Assembly: GCA_963778025.1 (NCBI GenBank)
Contig: CAVZTA010000003.1
Span: 62,001 to 126,000, forward strand
DNA length: 64,000 nucleotides
From: CAVZTA01 sp963778025
Lineage (GTDB): Bacteria; Chloroflexota; Limnocylindria; Limnocylindrales; CSP1-4
Reading direction: 5' to 3'
Below the pieces are notes generated by a model. It worked only from the letters and a program-made list of their open reading frames with translations, had not been told where the DNA came from and did not search any database. Of this stretch, positions 17,425 through 26,302 are shown in pieces (position 1 is the stretch's first letter; each line of letters begins with the position of its first letter). Made by a program: the position numbers and the translations under genes.

Positions 17425-19868
17425 GCAGCCGGGTCATCCCGGGGTCGAACAGTGGATCCGGGGCGACGGTCGCGGCGAGCTCGCGATCGAACGACCGCAC
17501 GGTGACCTCGCGCCCCTCGACGGCGGCCGAGGCGGGCAGCCAGGCGTATGCGATCGACCGCCCGACCGAGAAGCCGAACGCGGCACTCGTGACGTACCCG
17601 GCGGGCCGACCATCGACCAGGACCGGCTCCTTGCCCATCAGCACGGTCGACGGGTCGTCAAGCGTGAGACACGCGAGCCGGCGCTCGGCGGGCGGAGCGT
17701 CGGCGAGCGCCTGACGGCCCACGAACTCGCCCTTCGCCATCCGGACCGCGAACGCGAGGCCCGCCTCGTCGGGGCGGTGCTCCGGCGTCATGTCGCCGCC
17801 CCACGAGCGGTAGCCCTTCTCGAGCCGCAGGCTGCCGAACGCGCTCCGTCCAGCGGCGATCATGCCGTGCGCCTCGCCCGCCTCCCAGAGCGTGTCCCAG
17901 AGCTTCGCCCCGAGGTCGGCGGTCGTGTACAGCTCCCACCCGAGCTCGCCGACGTACGACAGGCGCAGCGCCGTGACCGGGACATGACCGATCGCGAGCT
18001 CGCGCGCCCCGAAGTAGCGGAAGGCCTCGTTGGAGACATCGGCGCGCGTGAGCGGCGCGAGCACGTCACGGGCGCGCGGTCCCCACAGGCCGATGCAGCA
18101 CGTGCCGGCGGTGATGTCCTGGACATGGACCGAGCCGTCGGGCGGCGCGAGCCGCGACAGCCGGTCCAGGTCAAGGTTCCCGTTGGCGCCGACCTGGAAC
18201 CGGTCGCGACCGAGCCGCGCGATCGTCAGGTCCGAGAGGATCCCGCCGCGCTCGTCGAGCATCAGCGTGTACACCACCGTCCCGACGGGCCGATCCAGCG
18301 CGTTGGTCGTCAGACCGTCGAGGAACGCCAGCGCGCCACGTCCGGTGACCTCCAGCCGCTTGAGGCTCGTCATGTCGTAGAGCGCGACGCCGTCGCGCGT
18401 CGCGAGCGCCTCGGCGCCGGCGATCGGCGACCAGTAGCGCGCCGACCATGCGTCCCGCGCCGGGACCCCCGCGCCGTACCGCTCGAGCAGCCCCTCGTTC
18501 GCCTGGAACCACTGGGGCCGCTCCCAGCCGCTGCCCTCCAGGAAGCACGCGCCGAGTGCCACCTCCCGCTGATGGAACGGCGACACGCGCAGCGGTCGCG
18601 GGTCCTCCATCGGCTGGAGGGGGTGGATGACGTCGTAGACCTCGATGTAGTTCTGGCGCCCACGCGCCTCGATGTAGGCGGGCGTCGTCTGGTGCGGCTC
18701 GAACCGGTTGACGTCACCCTCGTGGCAATCGATCCGCGGCGCGCCCTCGACGAGCCACTCGGCCATCGCGCGCGCGACCCCCGCCGAGTGGGTGACCCAC
18801 ACCGCCTCCGCGACCCAGAAGCCGCGAACGTCGCGGGACTCGCCCATCAGCGGGTAGCCGTCGGGCGTGAACGAGAAGACGCCGTCGATGCCCTCGACGA
18901 CCTCCGTCTCGCGGAGCGCCGGGATGAGGCGCTGCGACTCGAGCCATGACGCCGCGAAATGCTCCGGCGTGTAGGGCAGGACGCTCGGCATCACCGGAGC
19001 CTGCTCCGGCGGGAGCAGCGAGGCCGCGTCGACGGGGAGTGGCTCGTGACGGTACGTCCCGATGCCCATCCGGTCGACGACCTCGCGGAAGTACAGGTCG
19101 TGGTCCTGATGGCGGAGGATCGGCCGGAGGTCCTCATCCGCCTCGGAGGCGGCGATGGCCGCCAGGGCGGGCACGGGGCCCGTCTTCACGTAGACGTGGG
19201 CGAGCGGCAGCAGCGGTGTCGGCATCGCGATCATCGCCCCGATGACGGGGCTCCAGATCCCGGCGCAGGAGACCACCACATCGGCGTCGATGTCGCCCGC
19301 CGTCGTCGACAGGCCCAGCACCCGGCCATCGTCGTGCCGGATCCCGGTGACGGTGGTCCGGTCCACGAAACGCGCCCCGCGTTCCATCGCGCGGCGGCCG
19401 ACCACCTCGATCACCCGAACGGACTTGGCGAGCCCGTCGGTCGGGACGTGGTAGCCGCCGAAGAGGACACTCGCGTCGAGCAGCGGCGACAGCGCGACGC
19501 ACTCCTCGGGCGAGAGCACGTGCGCCTCGATGCCCCACGAGGTCAGCCAGCCCTGTCGTCGATGGAGATCGGTGAGGCGTTCCGGGGAGGTCGCCACCTC
19601 GATGCGAGCCCACCTTGCGGAAGCACCACTGCCCGTCGAGCGTCAGGCCGTCGTATTTCTCGACCGTGTACCGGGCGAACTCGGTCATCGTCTTGGAGCC
19701 GTTGGTCTGGAACACGAGGCCCGGCGCATGGCTCGACGACCCGCCGGCCGCCCAGAGCGTGCCCTGATCGACGACCGTGACGTCCGTCCAGCCGCGCGCC
19801 GTCAGCTCGTCGGCGAGGTTCGCCCCGACGATCCCGGCGCCGATGATCGCGACCTTCGGTCCCGCCAC
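17417..19868 (-). CDS. Dimethylglycine oxidase/dehydrogenase (FAD + GcvT domains), one frameshift
   Basis: This protein of about 817 residues matches Arthrobacter-type dimethylglycine oxidase (DMGO). The first 90 residues (start 19868) carry the flavin motif AIIGAGIVGANLADEL and GGSSSHAPGLVFQTNGSKTM, with the His that holds FAD covalently in this family. Near 19604 an extra base shifts the frame, and the rest runs unbroken to 17417. It comprises the FAD domain, an FAO_M central domain, a GcvT folate-binding domain (from about residue 430) and a GcvT barrel. DMGO oxidises N,N-dimethylglycine to sarcosine and passes the methyl carbon to tetrahydrofolate as methylene-THF. It lies just downstream of a glycine betaine transporter. 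Confidence 0.87.
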
Positions 19869-19893
19869 GCGTCGTCTCCCTCCGAGGATGCGG

Positions 19894-19922
19894 AAGGGTG
19901 CCGGCGGACCGCCGACACCCTT
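19894..19922 (-). terminator. Hairpin between proX and the dimethylglycine oxidase gene
   Basis: AAGGGTGCCGGC and GCCGACACCCTT pair over 12 bases with one mismatch and a short loop, just after the binding-protein stop (reading on the minus strand). This position is typical of a partial terminator or mRNA stabiliser that raises binding-protein output relative to the downstream gene. Confidence 0.6.
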
Positions 19923-19947
19923 CGTCAGTGCGTGATCGACCCGCGGA

Positions 19948-20952
19948 TCAGCTCGCGGGCAGCCACTTCTTCCAGGTGGCCTCGTTGGCCTTGGCCCACT
20001 CCTCGGCGGCCTTGGCGTAGCGCTTCGCCTGGTCCGGCTCGCTCACGTACTTGTTGGTGAGCAGGTCGGCGACCTTGTTCTGGTCCTCGTTGGTCCAGCT
20101 GAAGTTCTTGATGACCTGTGACGCGGGGCTGCCGTCGTCGATGAACTTCTTGGCGGCGATCTTGTTCAGGTCGTACGGCGGGTAGTCGCAGTTCACCTTC
20201 TTGGGGTCGGCATCGCAGCCCGCCTTGTAGGCCGGCAGCGTGACCTTCTTGAGCGGCACCTGGAGAAGGAACCACTGCGGCTCGTAGAAGTAGCCGATGA
20301 GCCACTTCTTCTGCTGCTCGGCGGTGCGGAACGCCTCGATGAGCGAGGCCTCGCTGCCCGCGTAGACGACCTTGTAGTTCAGCCCCAGGTTCGCGACGAG
20401 CGCCTCGTCGTTGGTGACGAACGACGGGTCGCCATCGAGGATCTGGCCCTTGCCGCCCGACTCGGTGGTCTTGAACTGATCGGCGTACTTGTTGAGGTTG
20501 TTCCAGTCGAGGACATCCGGATGCTCGGTCGCGAGCCACGGCGGCACGTACCAGCCGATGATCCCCTTGTTGCCCGTCTGGCCGGCATCGACCGCGACCT
20601 TGTCGGTCTCGATGTACTTGGTCACCAGCTCCGGGTGACCCCAGTTCTCGAGGACGACGTCGACGTCGCCGCTGGAGAAGCCCTGCCAGGCGATCTCTTC
20701 CTTCAGGTTCTTGTAGGCGACCTTGTAGCCGAGCTGGTTCTCGAGGACCCAGGCGACCACGGCCGCGTCGGCCTCGTAGCCGACCCACGGGTTGATCGCG
20801 ATGTTGACGGTCTTGCCCGCGCCGACGTTCGAGCCGCTCGTTCCCGCGCTGGCGCTCGACGATCCCCCGCCGCCCCCACCGGAGCACGCCGCGAGCGTCA
20901 GGACCAGGGCCATCGCGCCGGTGACGAACCGGGCGCTCCTGCCGTGCCTCAT
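19948..20952 (-). CDS. proX: Glycine betaine/choline-binding lipoprotein (OpuAC/ProX family)
   Basis: This 334-residue secreted receptor has lipobox LAACSGG near residue 20 and a Gly/Ser linker. The OpuAC-type fold begins KTVNIAINPWVGYEADAAVVAWVLENQLGY. The aromatic residues expected to form the cage for the quaternary ammonium are visible in NPWVGY, LENWGHPE, IGWYVPPW and YEPQWF. A GAGGAGG ribosome site precedes the ATG. It is the last transporter gene in the order ATPase - double permease - binding protein, followed by the dimethylglycine oxidase gene, which supports betaine or dimethylglycine as ligand. Confidence 0.92.
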   Translation of the reverse strand: MRHGRSARFVTGAMALVLTLAACSGGGGGGSSSASAGTSGSNVGAGKTVNIAINPWVGYEADAAVVAWVLENQLGYKVAYKNLKEEIAWQGFSSGDVDVVLENWGHPELVTKYIETDKVAVDAGQTGNKGIIGWYVPPWLATEHPDVLDWNNLNKYADQFKTTESGGKGQILDGDPSFVTNDEALVANLGLNYKVVYAGSEASLIEAFRTAEQQKKWLIGYFYEPQWFLLQVPLKKVTLPAYKAGCDADPKKVNCDYPPYDLNKIAAKKFIDDGSPASQVIKNFSWTNEDQNKVADLLTNKYVSEPDQAKRYAKAAEEWAKANEATWKKWLPAS

Positions 20953-21040
20953 AAGACCTCCTCCTCGTCCCGCCCCTCGGCGGACGCGTCATGCATCATC
21001 GGCGACGCCCATCGGCGCCGCAACCTCGGGGTTCGCTCGC

Positions 21041-23074
21041 TCAGGCGCCGCTCGCGACGGGTGCGGGCTCGCCGGTCGTCGCGGGACCCGACGCGACCTC
21101 CGCGCGCGGCACGGTGCCCGGGCTGGCCACCGTCCGGCGGCCCGCTCCCTGCGACATCCGGTCGAGCACGATGCCCAGCAGGACGAGCGTGACGCCCGCG
21201 CAGAAGCCCTTGCCGAAGTCCTCGAACTGGGCGAACCCGGCGATGACGTCGTAGCCCAGCGCGCCGGCGCCCACGAGCGCACCGACGACGACCATGCCCA
21301 GGACCATGATGATCCCCTGGTTGAGCGCGAGCATCAGGGCGGGCCGCGCGACCGGCAGCTGGACCTTGCGCAGGAGCTGACCGCTGTTCGCGCCGGCGGC
21401 GGTGGCCGCCTCGATGGTCGAAGCGGGCACCAGCCGGATGCCCGCCTCCACGAGCCGCACGACCGGCGGCACGGCGAAGATCACGGCCGCGACCACCGCC
21501 GAGAAGCGGCCGACGGAGAACAGGGCCACGGCCGGCAGCAGGTAGACGAACGCCGGCATCGTCTGGGCGAAGTCGAGCAGCGGGCGCAGGAACGCCGAGA
21601 CCCGCCGGTCGCGCGCCGCGAGGATCCCGAGCACGATGCCGATGACCATCGTGATCGCCGTGCCGACGACGACCATCGTCAGCGTCTGCATCGCGTGCTC
21701 CCAGAGCTGCAGGCCGATGACGAGCACGAACCCGACGAGCACCCACATCGCCGAGCGCATGCCACTGACCAGCCAGGCGACGCCGGTGAGGGTGCCGATG
21801 ACCAGCCAGAACGGCGCCGTCGTGAGGACCTGCTCGAGCGGGTTGAGGGTCAGCTCCGTGATCACGTTCTTGATGGCGTCGGTGATCGGGAACAGCGCGG
21901 TGCGGATCCAGTCCACGAACGCGTTCACGGGCTCCCGGAAGCTGATCGCGAGCACGTCCGTCGGGAACTCCGCGACGGACTCGCCCGCGACCACGCCGTA
22001 GGCGATCGTCCCCAGCGCGAGCACGCCCAGGATCCCCAGCACGACCCGACGGTCGACCCGGCCGCGTCGCGCCGTCGCGGCGATGGCGGCGTTGCGTGGG
22101 TCGAGTCGCAGCGCCGCGTGCTCGGTGACGCGGTCGAGCACGATCGCGAGCAGGACGACCGCCAGGCCCGCATCGAACCCGACGCCGACGTTGTTCGCCG
22201 ACAGGGCGCTGATGAGGTTGCCGCCGAGGCCGGGCGCGGCGATGAGGACCGTGAGCACGACCATCGACAGCGCGAGCATGATCGTCTGGTTCATCGCGAG
22301 GCCGATGGCCTTGAGGCTCAGCGGGATCTGCACGCGCGTCAGCAGCTGGCGGCTCGTCGCGCCCAGCGACTGCCCCGCCTCGACGGTGCTGGGGGGCACG
22401 TTCCGGATGCCCATCGCCGTGATGCGGATGGCGGCCGGCATGGCGTAGACGAGCGTCACGATGACCGCCGGCCCCGCACCGATGCCGTACAGGAGCGCGA
22501 ACGGCGCGAGGTACGCGAACGTCGGCATGATCTGCATCACGTCGAGGATGGGCGTCAGCAGCGCGCGGACCCGGTCGCTCCGGCCCATCCAGATCCCGAG
22601 CGGGATCCCGAGGAGCAGCGAGAAGAACACGGCCGACAAGGTCAGGCCGAGCGTCTCCATCCCGCCTTCCCAGAGCCCGAGGGCCCCGACCAGCGCGAGG
22701 CCGAGCGGCGCCAGCACGCCGACCCGCCAGCCGCCGGCCGCGTAGCCCAGGAAGGCCGCGACCGCCAGGACGGCCGGCCAGCCGACGCCCAGCAGCACCG
22801 TGATGAGCGCGTCGGTCACGATCCGGACCGCGCCGCCCGTGACCTCGATGAACACGGTGAACAGGCCGAGGTCGTAGCGGTTCGCGTCGAGCCAGTCGCG
22901 GACCTGGTTGATGGCGAGGAACAGCGGCTTGTCGGGGTCGTAGGGGATCGTCCACTGGCCGGCGAACAGGAGATACAGGACGGTGCTGGTGACGATGAGC
23001 GCCAGCCACAGCAGGCGTCGCCGCTCGATCTCGGCGGGGCGCCGGCCGACGAACGGGAGCGCCTGCGCGGTCAT
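21041..23074 (-). CDS. proW: Fused tandem ProW-type permease (two permease domains in one chain)
   Basis: This 677-residue membrane protein holds two complete glycine betaine permease domains. The first has the EAA loop EAGQSLGATSRQLLTRVQIPLSLKAIG (about residue 245) and PTFAYLAPFALLYGIG. The second has EAATAAGANSGQLLRKVQLPVARPAL (about residue 575) and PAFVYLLPAVALFSVG. Each domain has about six membrane helices, with extra helices ahead of each. ProW and OpuAB normally form homodimers of one domain; here the dimer is encoded as one chain, so the two halves can diverge. The ATG overlaps the ATPase stop by four bases. Confidence 0.92.
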   Translation of the reverse strand: MTAQALPFVGRRPAEIERRRLLWLALIVTSTVLYLLFAGQWTIPYDPDKPLFLAINQVRDWLDANRYDLGLFTVFIEVTGGAVRIVTDALITVLLGVGWPAVLAVAAFLGYAAGGWRVGVLAPLGLALVGALGLWEGGMETLGLTLSAVFFSLLLGIPLGIWMGRSDRVRALLTPILDVMQIMPTFAYLAPFALLYGIGAGPAVIVTLVYAMPAAIRITAMGIRNVPPSTVEAGQSLGATSRQLLTRVQIPLSLKAIGLAMNQTIMLALSMVVLTVLIAAPGLGGNLISALSANNVGVGFDAGLAVVLLAIVLDRVTEHAALRLDPRNAAIAATARRGRVDRRVVLGILGVLALGTIAYGVVAGESVAEFPTDVLAISFREPVNAFVDWIRTALFPITDAIKNVITELTLNPLEQVLTTAPFWLVIGTLTGVAWLVSGMRSAMWVLVGFVLVIGLQLWEHAMQTLTMVVVGTAITMVIGIVLGILAARDRRVSAFLRPLLDFAQTMPAFVYLLPAVALFSVGRFSAVVAAVIFAVPPVVRLVEAGIRLVPASTIEAATAAGANSGQLLRKVQLPVARPALMLALNQGIIMVLGMVVVGALVGAGALGYDVIAGFAQFEDFGKGFCAGVTLVLLGIVLDRMSQGAGRRTVASPGTVPRAEVASGPATTGEPAPVASGA

Positions 23075-24207
23075 GCGGAGATCCCGAGGCTGGGCGTGGT
23101 GACGCTGTCACCGTCGGCTTCGGCGCCGGCCATGGAGCCCAGGATCTGCCGCCGGTCGATGACGCCCAGGAGCGTGTCGTCCTCGACGACGCAGATCGGC
23201 TTGTCCGTGGCGACGGCGTCGTGGAGGGTCGCGCGGATGATCGTGTCCGGCGGGAACCGCGGCCCGTCGGTCGGGTCGTCGGCGGTGGGCGGGCGCATGA
23301 TCCAGCGCAGGGTCAGGACGTGGCTCTTGGGCACGTCACGCACGAAGTCCTCGACGTATTCGTCGGCCGGCCGCGCGACCAGCTCCTGGGGGCTGCCGAT
23401 CTGCACGAGCTTCCCGGCCCGCATGATCATCACGTGGTCGCCGAGCTTGAGCGCCTCGGCCAGGTCGTGCGTGATGAAGACCATGGTCTTGCCCAGCTCG
23501 CGATGCAGCCGGATGACCTCGTTCTGCATGTCACGGCGGATGAGCGGGTCGAGCGCGCTGAACGGCTCGTCGAGGAGCATCACCTCGGGGTCGCCGGCGA
23601 GCGCGCGGGCGAGCCCGACGCGCTGCTGCTGGCCACCGGAGAGCTGTTCCGGGTAGCGGTCGGCCATCCCGGACAGCCCGACGAGCTCCAGCATCTCGCC
23701 GGCTCGGGCGATCCGGGTGGCCTTGGACTCGCCGCGGATCTCCAGCCCGAACCCGATGTTGTCGAGCACCCGGCGATGGGGCAGCAGGCCGAAGTTCTGG
23801 AACACCATCGAGAAGCGTCGCCGGCGCAGCTCGCGCAGACGATCGGGGCTGGCCTTGCGGATGTCCTCGCCATCGAGGCGCACCTCGCCCAGCGTGGGCT
23901 CGATGAGCCGCGTCAGGCACCGGACCAGCGTGCTCTTGCCGCTGCCCGAGAGGCCCATGACGACGAACACCTCGCCGGGCCGGACATCGAACGAGATGTC
24001 GCGGACGGCGACGGTGCCGCCCAGCTTGTCGACCGCCGCGTCGACCTGGTCCGCGGTCGCCTTCCCGTCCAGCTTCTTCTCGGCCGGGCCGAACACCTTC
24101 CAGAGATCGCGGACCTCGATCGACGCCGGAGCGGCGGCCCCGAGCGCCGGCGCGGCGGCGGGACCGTCCGTCGTGACGGGGGACGGGACGGGGGCGGTCG
24201 CGGTCAT
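23071..24207 (-). CDS. proV: Glycine betaine/proline ABC transporter ATPase (ProV/OpuAA)
   Basis: This 378-residue ATPase has Walker A MGLSGSGKST near residue 88, signature LSGGQQQRVGLARAL, Walker B VMLLDEPFSALDPL and the switch region FITHDLAEALKLGD. The insert between the N-terminus and Walker A (AEKKLDGKATADQVDAAVDK) is typical of the ProV/GbuA family. A C-terminal segment from about 315 ends CVVEDDTLLGVIDRRQIL and resembles one CBS repeat, the ionic-strength sensor of OpuA, although a full CBS pair is not obvious. It is the first gene of the ATPase-permease-receptor-DMGO-HAD operon. Confidence 0.93.
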   Translation of the reverse strand: MTATAPVPSPVTTDGPAAAPALGAAAPASIEVRDLWKVFGPAEKKLDGKATADQVDAAVDKLGGTVAVRDISFDVRPGEVFVVMGLSGSGKSTLVRCLTRLIEPTLGEVRLDGEDIRKASPDRLRELRRRRFSMVFQNFGLLPHRRVLDNIGFGLEIRGESKATRIARAGEMLELVGLSGMADRYPEQLSGGQQQRVGLARALAGDPEVMLLDEPFSALDPLIRRDMQNEVIRLHRELGKTMVFITHDLAEALKLGDHVMIMRAGKLVQIGSPQELVARPADEYVEDFVRDVPKSHVLTLRWIMRPPTADDPTDGPRFPPDTIIRATLHDAVATDKPICVVEDDTLLGVIDRRQILGSMAGAEADGDSVTTPSLGISA

Positions 24208-24292
24208 CCGGGACCCTCTCGCGTCGCGCGCGCCGGTCCCTCGCCGGGGCCGCGCGGGGTGGGCGAAGTCTTGACCCCGGGCCGAGCGCCCG

Positions 24293-24733
24293 TCAAGCGG
24301 GGACGAGGCTCACGGTCGATGCGTCGGTCGGGCCGTCGAAGATGTACAGGACCGACCGTGGGACGGCCTGCATCGTGCAGACCTCCGACCGGGTCTCGGT
24401 CGCCAGGGCGATCTGATAGCCGCTGCCCTGCTTGGTGAGCGTCATCGTCACCGATTCGTCGCACGCGCCGCCGCTCCAGCTCACGAGCACCTGGTTCGGC
24501 TGGCCGGGCGGGTTCCAGGTCGGGGCGTCCGGCTGCGCGTCGCCGAAGCCGATCGCCTGCGTGACATCCTGCAGGTCGCCGGTCCGATCCTCGACCGTCA
24601 CGAACAGCGGGTCCATGCCGGGTTCCGTCCCGGCGAGCTGCAAGCCGTGCGTCCTGCCGAAGACGGTGCAGCCCGCGACGACCAGCGCCGCGATCGCGAC
24701 CGCCGCAGCCAGCCGGCCCAGCGTCGACCCCAT
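24293..24733 (-). CDS. Small lipoprotein of unknown function
   Basis: This 146-residue secreted lipoprotein has a signal with lipobox VVAGCTV near residue 22. The mature part contains two cysteines (GACDE, EVCTM) that could pair. No known domain was recognised. The ATG has a GAGGAGGGG ribosome site. It is divergent from soxB, 52 bases away, and reads toward the betaine transporter operon with an 85-base gap, so it could be transcribed with it or separately. Confidence 0.65.
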   Translation of the reverse strand: MGSTLGRLAAAVAIAALVVAGCTVFGRTHGLQLAGTEPGMDPLFVTVEDRTGDLQDVTQAIGFGDAQPDAPTWNPPGQPNQVLVSWSGGACDESVTMTLTKQGSGYQIALATETRSEVCTMQAVPRSVLYIFDGPTDASTVSLVPA

Positions 24734-24773
24734 CTGCGCCCCTCCTCGTGGTCCCTCCGGCGCGAGCGCGCCC

Positions 24774-24779
24774 TAGACT
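24774..24779 (+). promoter_or_regulatory. -10 box giving a leaderless soxB transcript
   Basis: TAGACT ends six bases before the GTG start of soxB. Transcription would begin at or next to the start codon. The same layout (TANACT, CGGGYC, start codon) is seen at 52562 and 55072. Confidence 0.6.
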
Positions 24780-24785
24780 CGGGTC

Positions 24786-26015
24786 GTGACCGTCACACCC
24801 GGGATCGGCAGCGCCGATCATCCTCCGTTCTTATGGCGCGACCCGACGCCGAAGTCCTCATACGACGTGGTGGTGGTCGGCGGCGGCGGGCACGGTCTCG
24901 CGACCGCCTACTACCTGGCGAAGAACCACGGCATCACCAACGTGGCCGTGGTCGAACGGGGCTGGCTGGCGGGCGGGAACGTCGCGCGCAACACGACGGT
25001 CATCCGCTCGAACTACCTGTGGGACGAGAGCGCGGCGATCTACGAGCACGCGCTCAAGCTGTGGGAGACGCTGCCGCAGGAGCTGGACTACGACATCCTG
25101 CTCAGCCAGCGCGGCGTGATGAACCTGTGCCACACCCTGGGCGATGTCCGTGAGGCGCAGCGGCGGATCTTCGCGAACCGGCTGAACGGCGTCGATGCCG
25201 ATTGGCTGGACCTCGATGACATCGCGCGCATCTGCCCGATCGTCGAGCTGTCGCGCGAGGTGCGCTACCCGGTCCTCGGCGCGACGTTCCAGCCGCGGGG
25301 CGGCATCGCGAAGCACGACTACGTCGCGTGGGCCTACGCGCGCGCCGCCGATGCCCTGGGCGTCGACCTCATCCAGCACGCCGAGGTCACCGGGTTCGAG
25401 CTGGATGGCGACCGGGTCACGGGCGTGGTCACGACGCGCGGCCGGATCGGGGCGGGTCGCGTCGCCCTGGTCGCCGCGGGGCATACCTCGGTCCTGGCGT
25501 CGATGGTCGGCATCCGGCTGCCGCTCCAGTCGCATCCGCTGCAGGCGCTCGTGTCGGAGCTGCTGGAGCCGATCCACCCGACGGTCGTCATGTCGAACGC
25601 CGTCCACGTGTATGTGAGCCAGGCGCACAAGGGTGAGCTGGTGATGGGCGCGGGGCTCGATCCGCCCAACGGCTACAGCCAACGCGGGTCGTTCCACGTC
25701 ATCGAGCACCAGATGGCCGCCGCGCTGGAGCTCTTCCCGGTCTTCGCGCGCGCCCACGTCCTGCGCACGTGGGCGGGCATCGTGGACGTCGCCCCCGACG
25801 CCTCGCCGATCATCGGCACGACACCGATCCGCGACCTGTTCCTCGACTGCGGCTGGGGGACCGGCGGGTTCAAGGCGACGCCGTCCTCGGGCTGGGTCAT
25901 GGCCGCGACGGTCGCAGCGGGCGAGCCGCACGAGCTGGCGCGGCCGTACGCGCTCTCGCGATTCACGACGGGCGCGCTCATCGACGAGCACGGCGCCGCC
26001 GCGGTGGCCCACTGA
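24786..26015 (+). CDS. soxB: Sarcosine oxidase beta subunit SoxB
   Basis: This is the catalytic flavoprotein subunit of heterotetrameric sarcosine oxidase, which oxidises sarcosine to glycine in the cytoplasm. Its 409 residues start DAO-like (YDVVVVGGGGHGLATAYYLAKNHG), followed by GGNVARNTTVIRSNYLWDES. The His in RGGIAKHDYVAW, near residue 175, matches the residue that binds FMN covalently. The C-terminal DCGWGTGGFKATPSSG is conserved. It starts the gene order soxB-soxD-soxA-soxG, each overlapping the next, as in Corynebacterium and rhizobia. It is read from a leaderless-type promoter. Confidence 0.95.
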   Translation: MTVTPGIGSADHPPFLWRDPTPKSSYDVVVVGGGGHGLATAYYLAKNHGITNVAVVERGWLAGGNVARNTTVIRSNYLWDESAAIYEHALKLWETLPQELDYDILLSQRGVMNLCHTLGDVREAQRRIFANRLNGVDADWLDLDDIARICPIVELSREVRYPVLGATFQPRGGIAKHDYVAWAYARAADALGVDLIQHAEVTGFELDGDRVTGVVTTRGRIGAGRVALVAAGHTSVLASMVGIRLPLQSHPLQALVSELLEPIHPTVVMSNAVHVYVSQAHKGELVMGAGLDPPNGYSQRGSFHVIEHQMAAALELFPVFARAHVLRTWAGIVDVAPDASPIIGTTPIRDLFLDCGWGTGGFKATPSSGWVMAATVAAGEPHELARPYALSRFTTGALIDEHGAAAVAH

Positions 26016-26302
26016 TGCTGCTCATCCCGTGCCCGTGGTGCGGCCCGCGCGCCGAGATCGAGTTCCGGTACGGCGGCCAGGCGCATATCGCGTACCCGCC
26101 GGATCCGGCCGAGGCCGATGACGCCGCCTGGGCGGAGTACGTGTTCATGCGCGACAACCCCAAGGGCCCGTTCGCGGAACGCTGGGTGCACACGGCCGGG
26201 TGCCGGCGCTGGTTCAACGTCGTGCGCGACACGCTGACCAACGAGGTCAGCGCGTCGTACCCGCCGGGAGCGCCTCGCCCCGACATGACGCCCATCTCGT
26301 GA
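26015..26302 (+). CDS. soxD: Sarcosine oxidase delta subunit SoxD
   Basis: This 95-residue zinc-binding subunit starts at an ATG overlapping the soxB stop (TGATG). It has the signature CPWCGPRAEIEFRYGG at residues 5-20 and HTAGCRRWFNVVRDT near 60; the three Cys and the His bind zinc in known SoxD. It bridges the alpha and beta subunits. The open frame upstream of this ATG is a shadow of soxB. Confidence 0.93.
   Translation: MLLIPCPWCGPRAEIEFRYGGQAHIAYPPDPAEADDAAWAEYVFMRDNPKGPFAERWVHTAGCRRWFNVVRDTLTNEVSASYPPGAPRPDMTPIS

Noticed and set aside
20792..23656. 954-residue plus-strand open frame
   Set aside because: Antisense to the fused permease and ATPase genes; composition (Arg, His, Asp, Gln) is typical of a GC-rich shadow frame with no domain.
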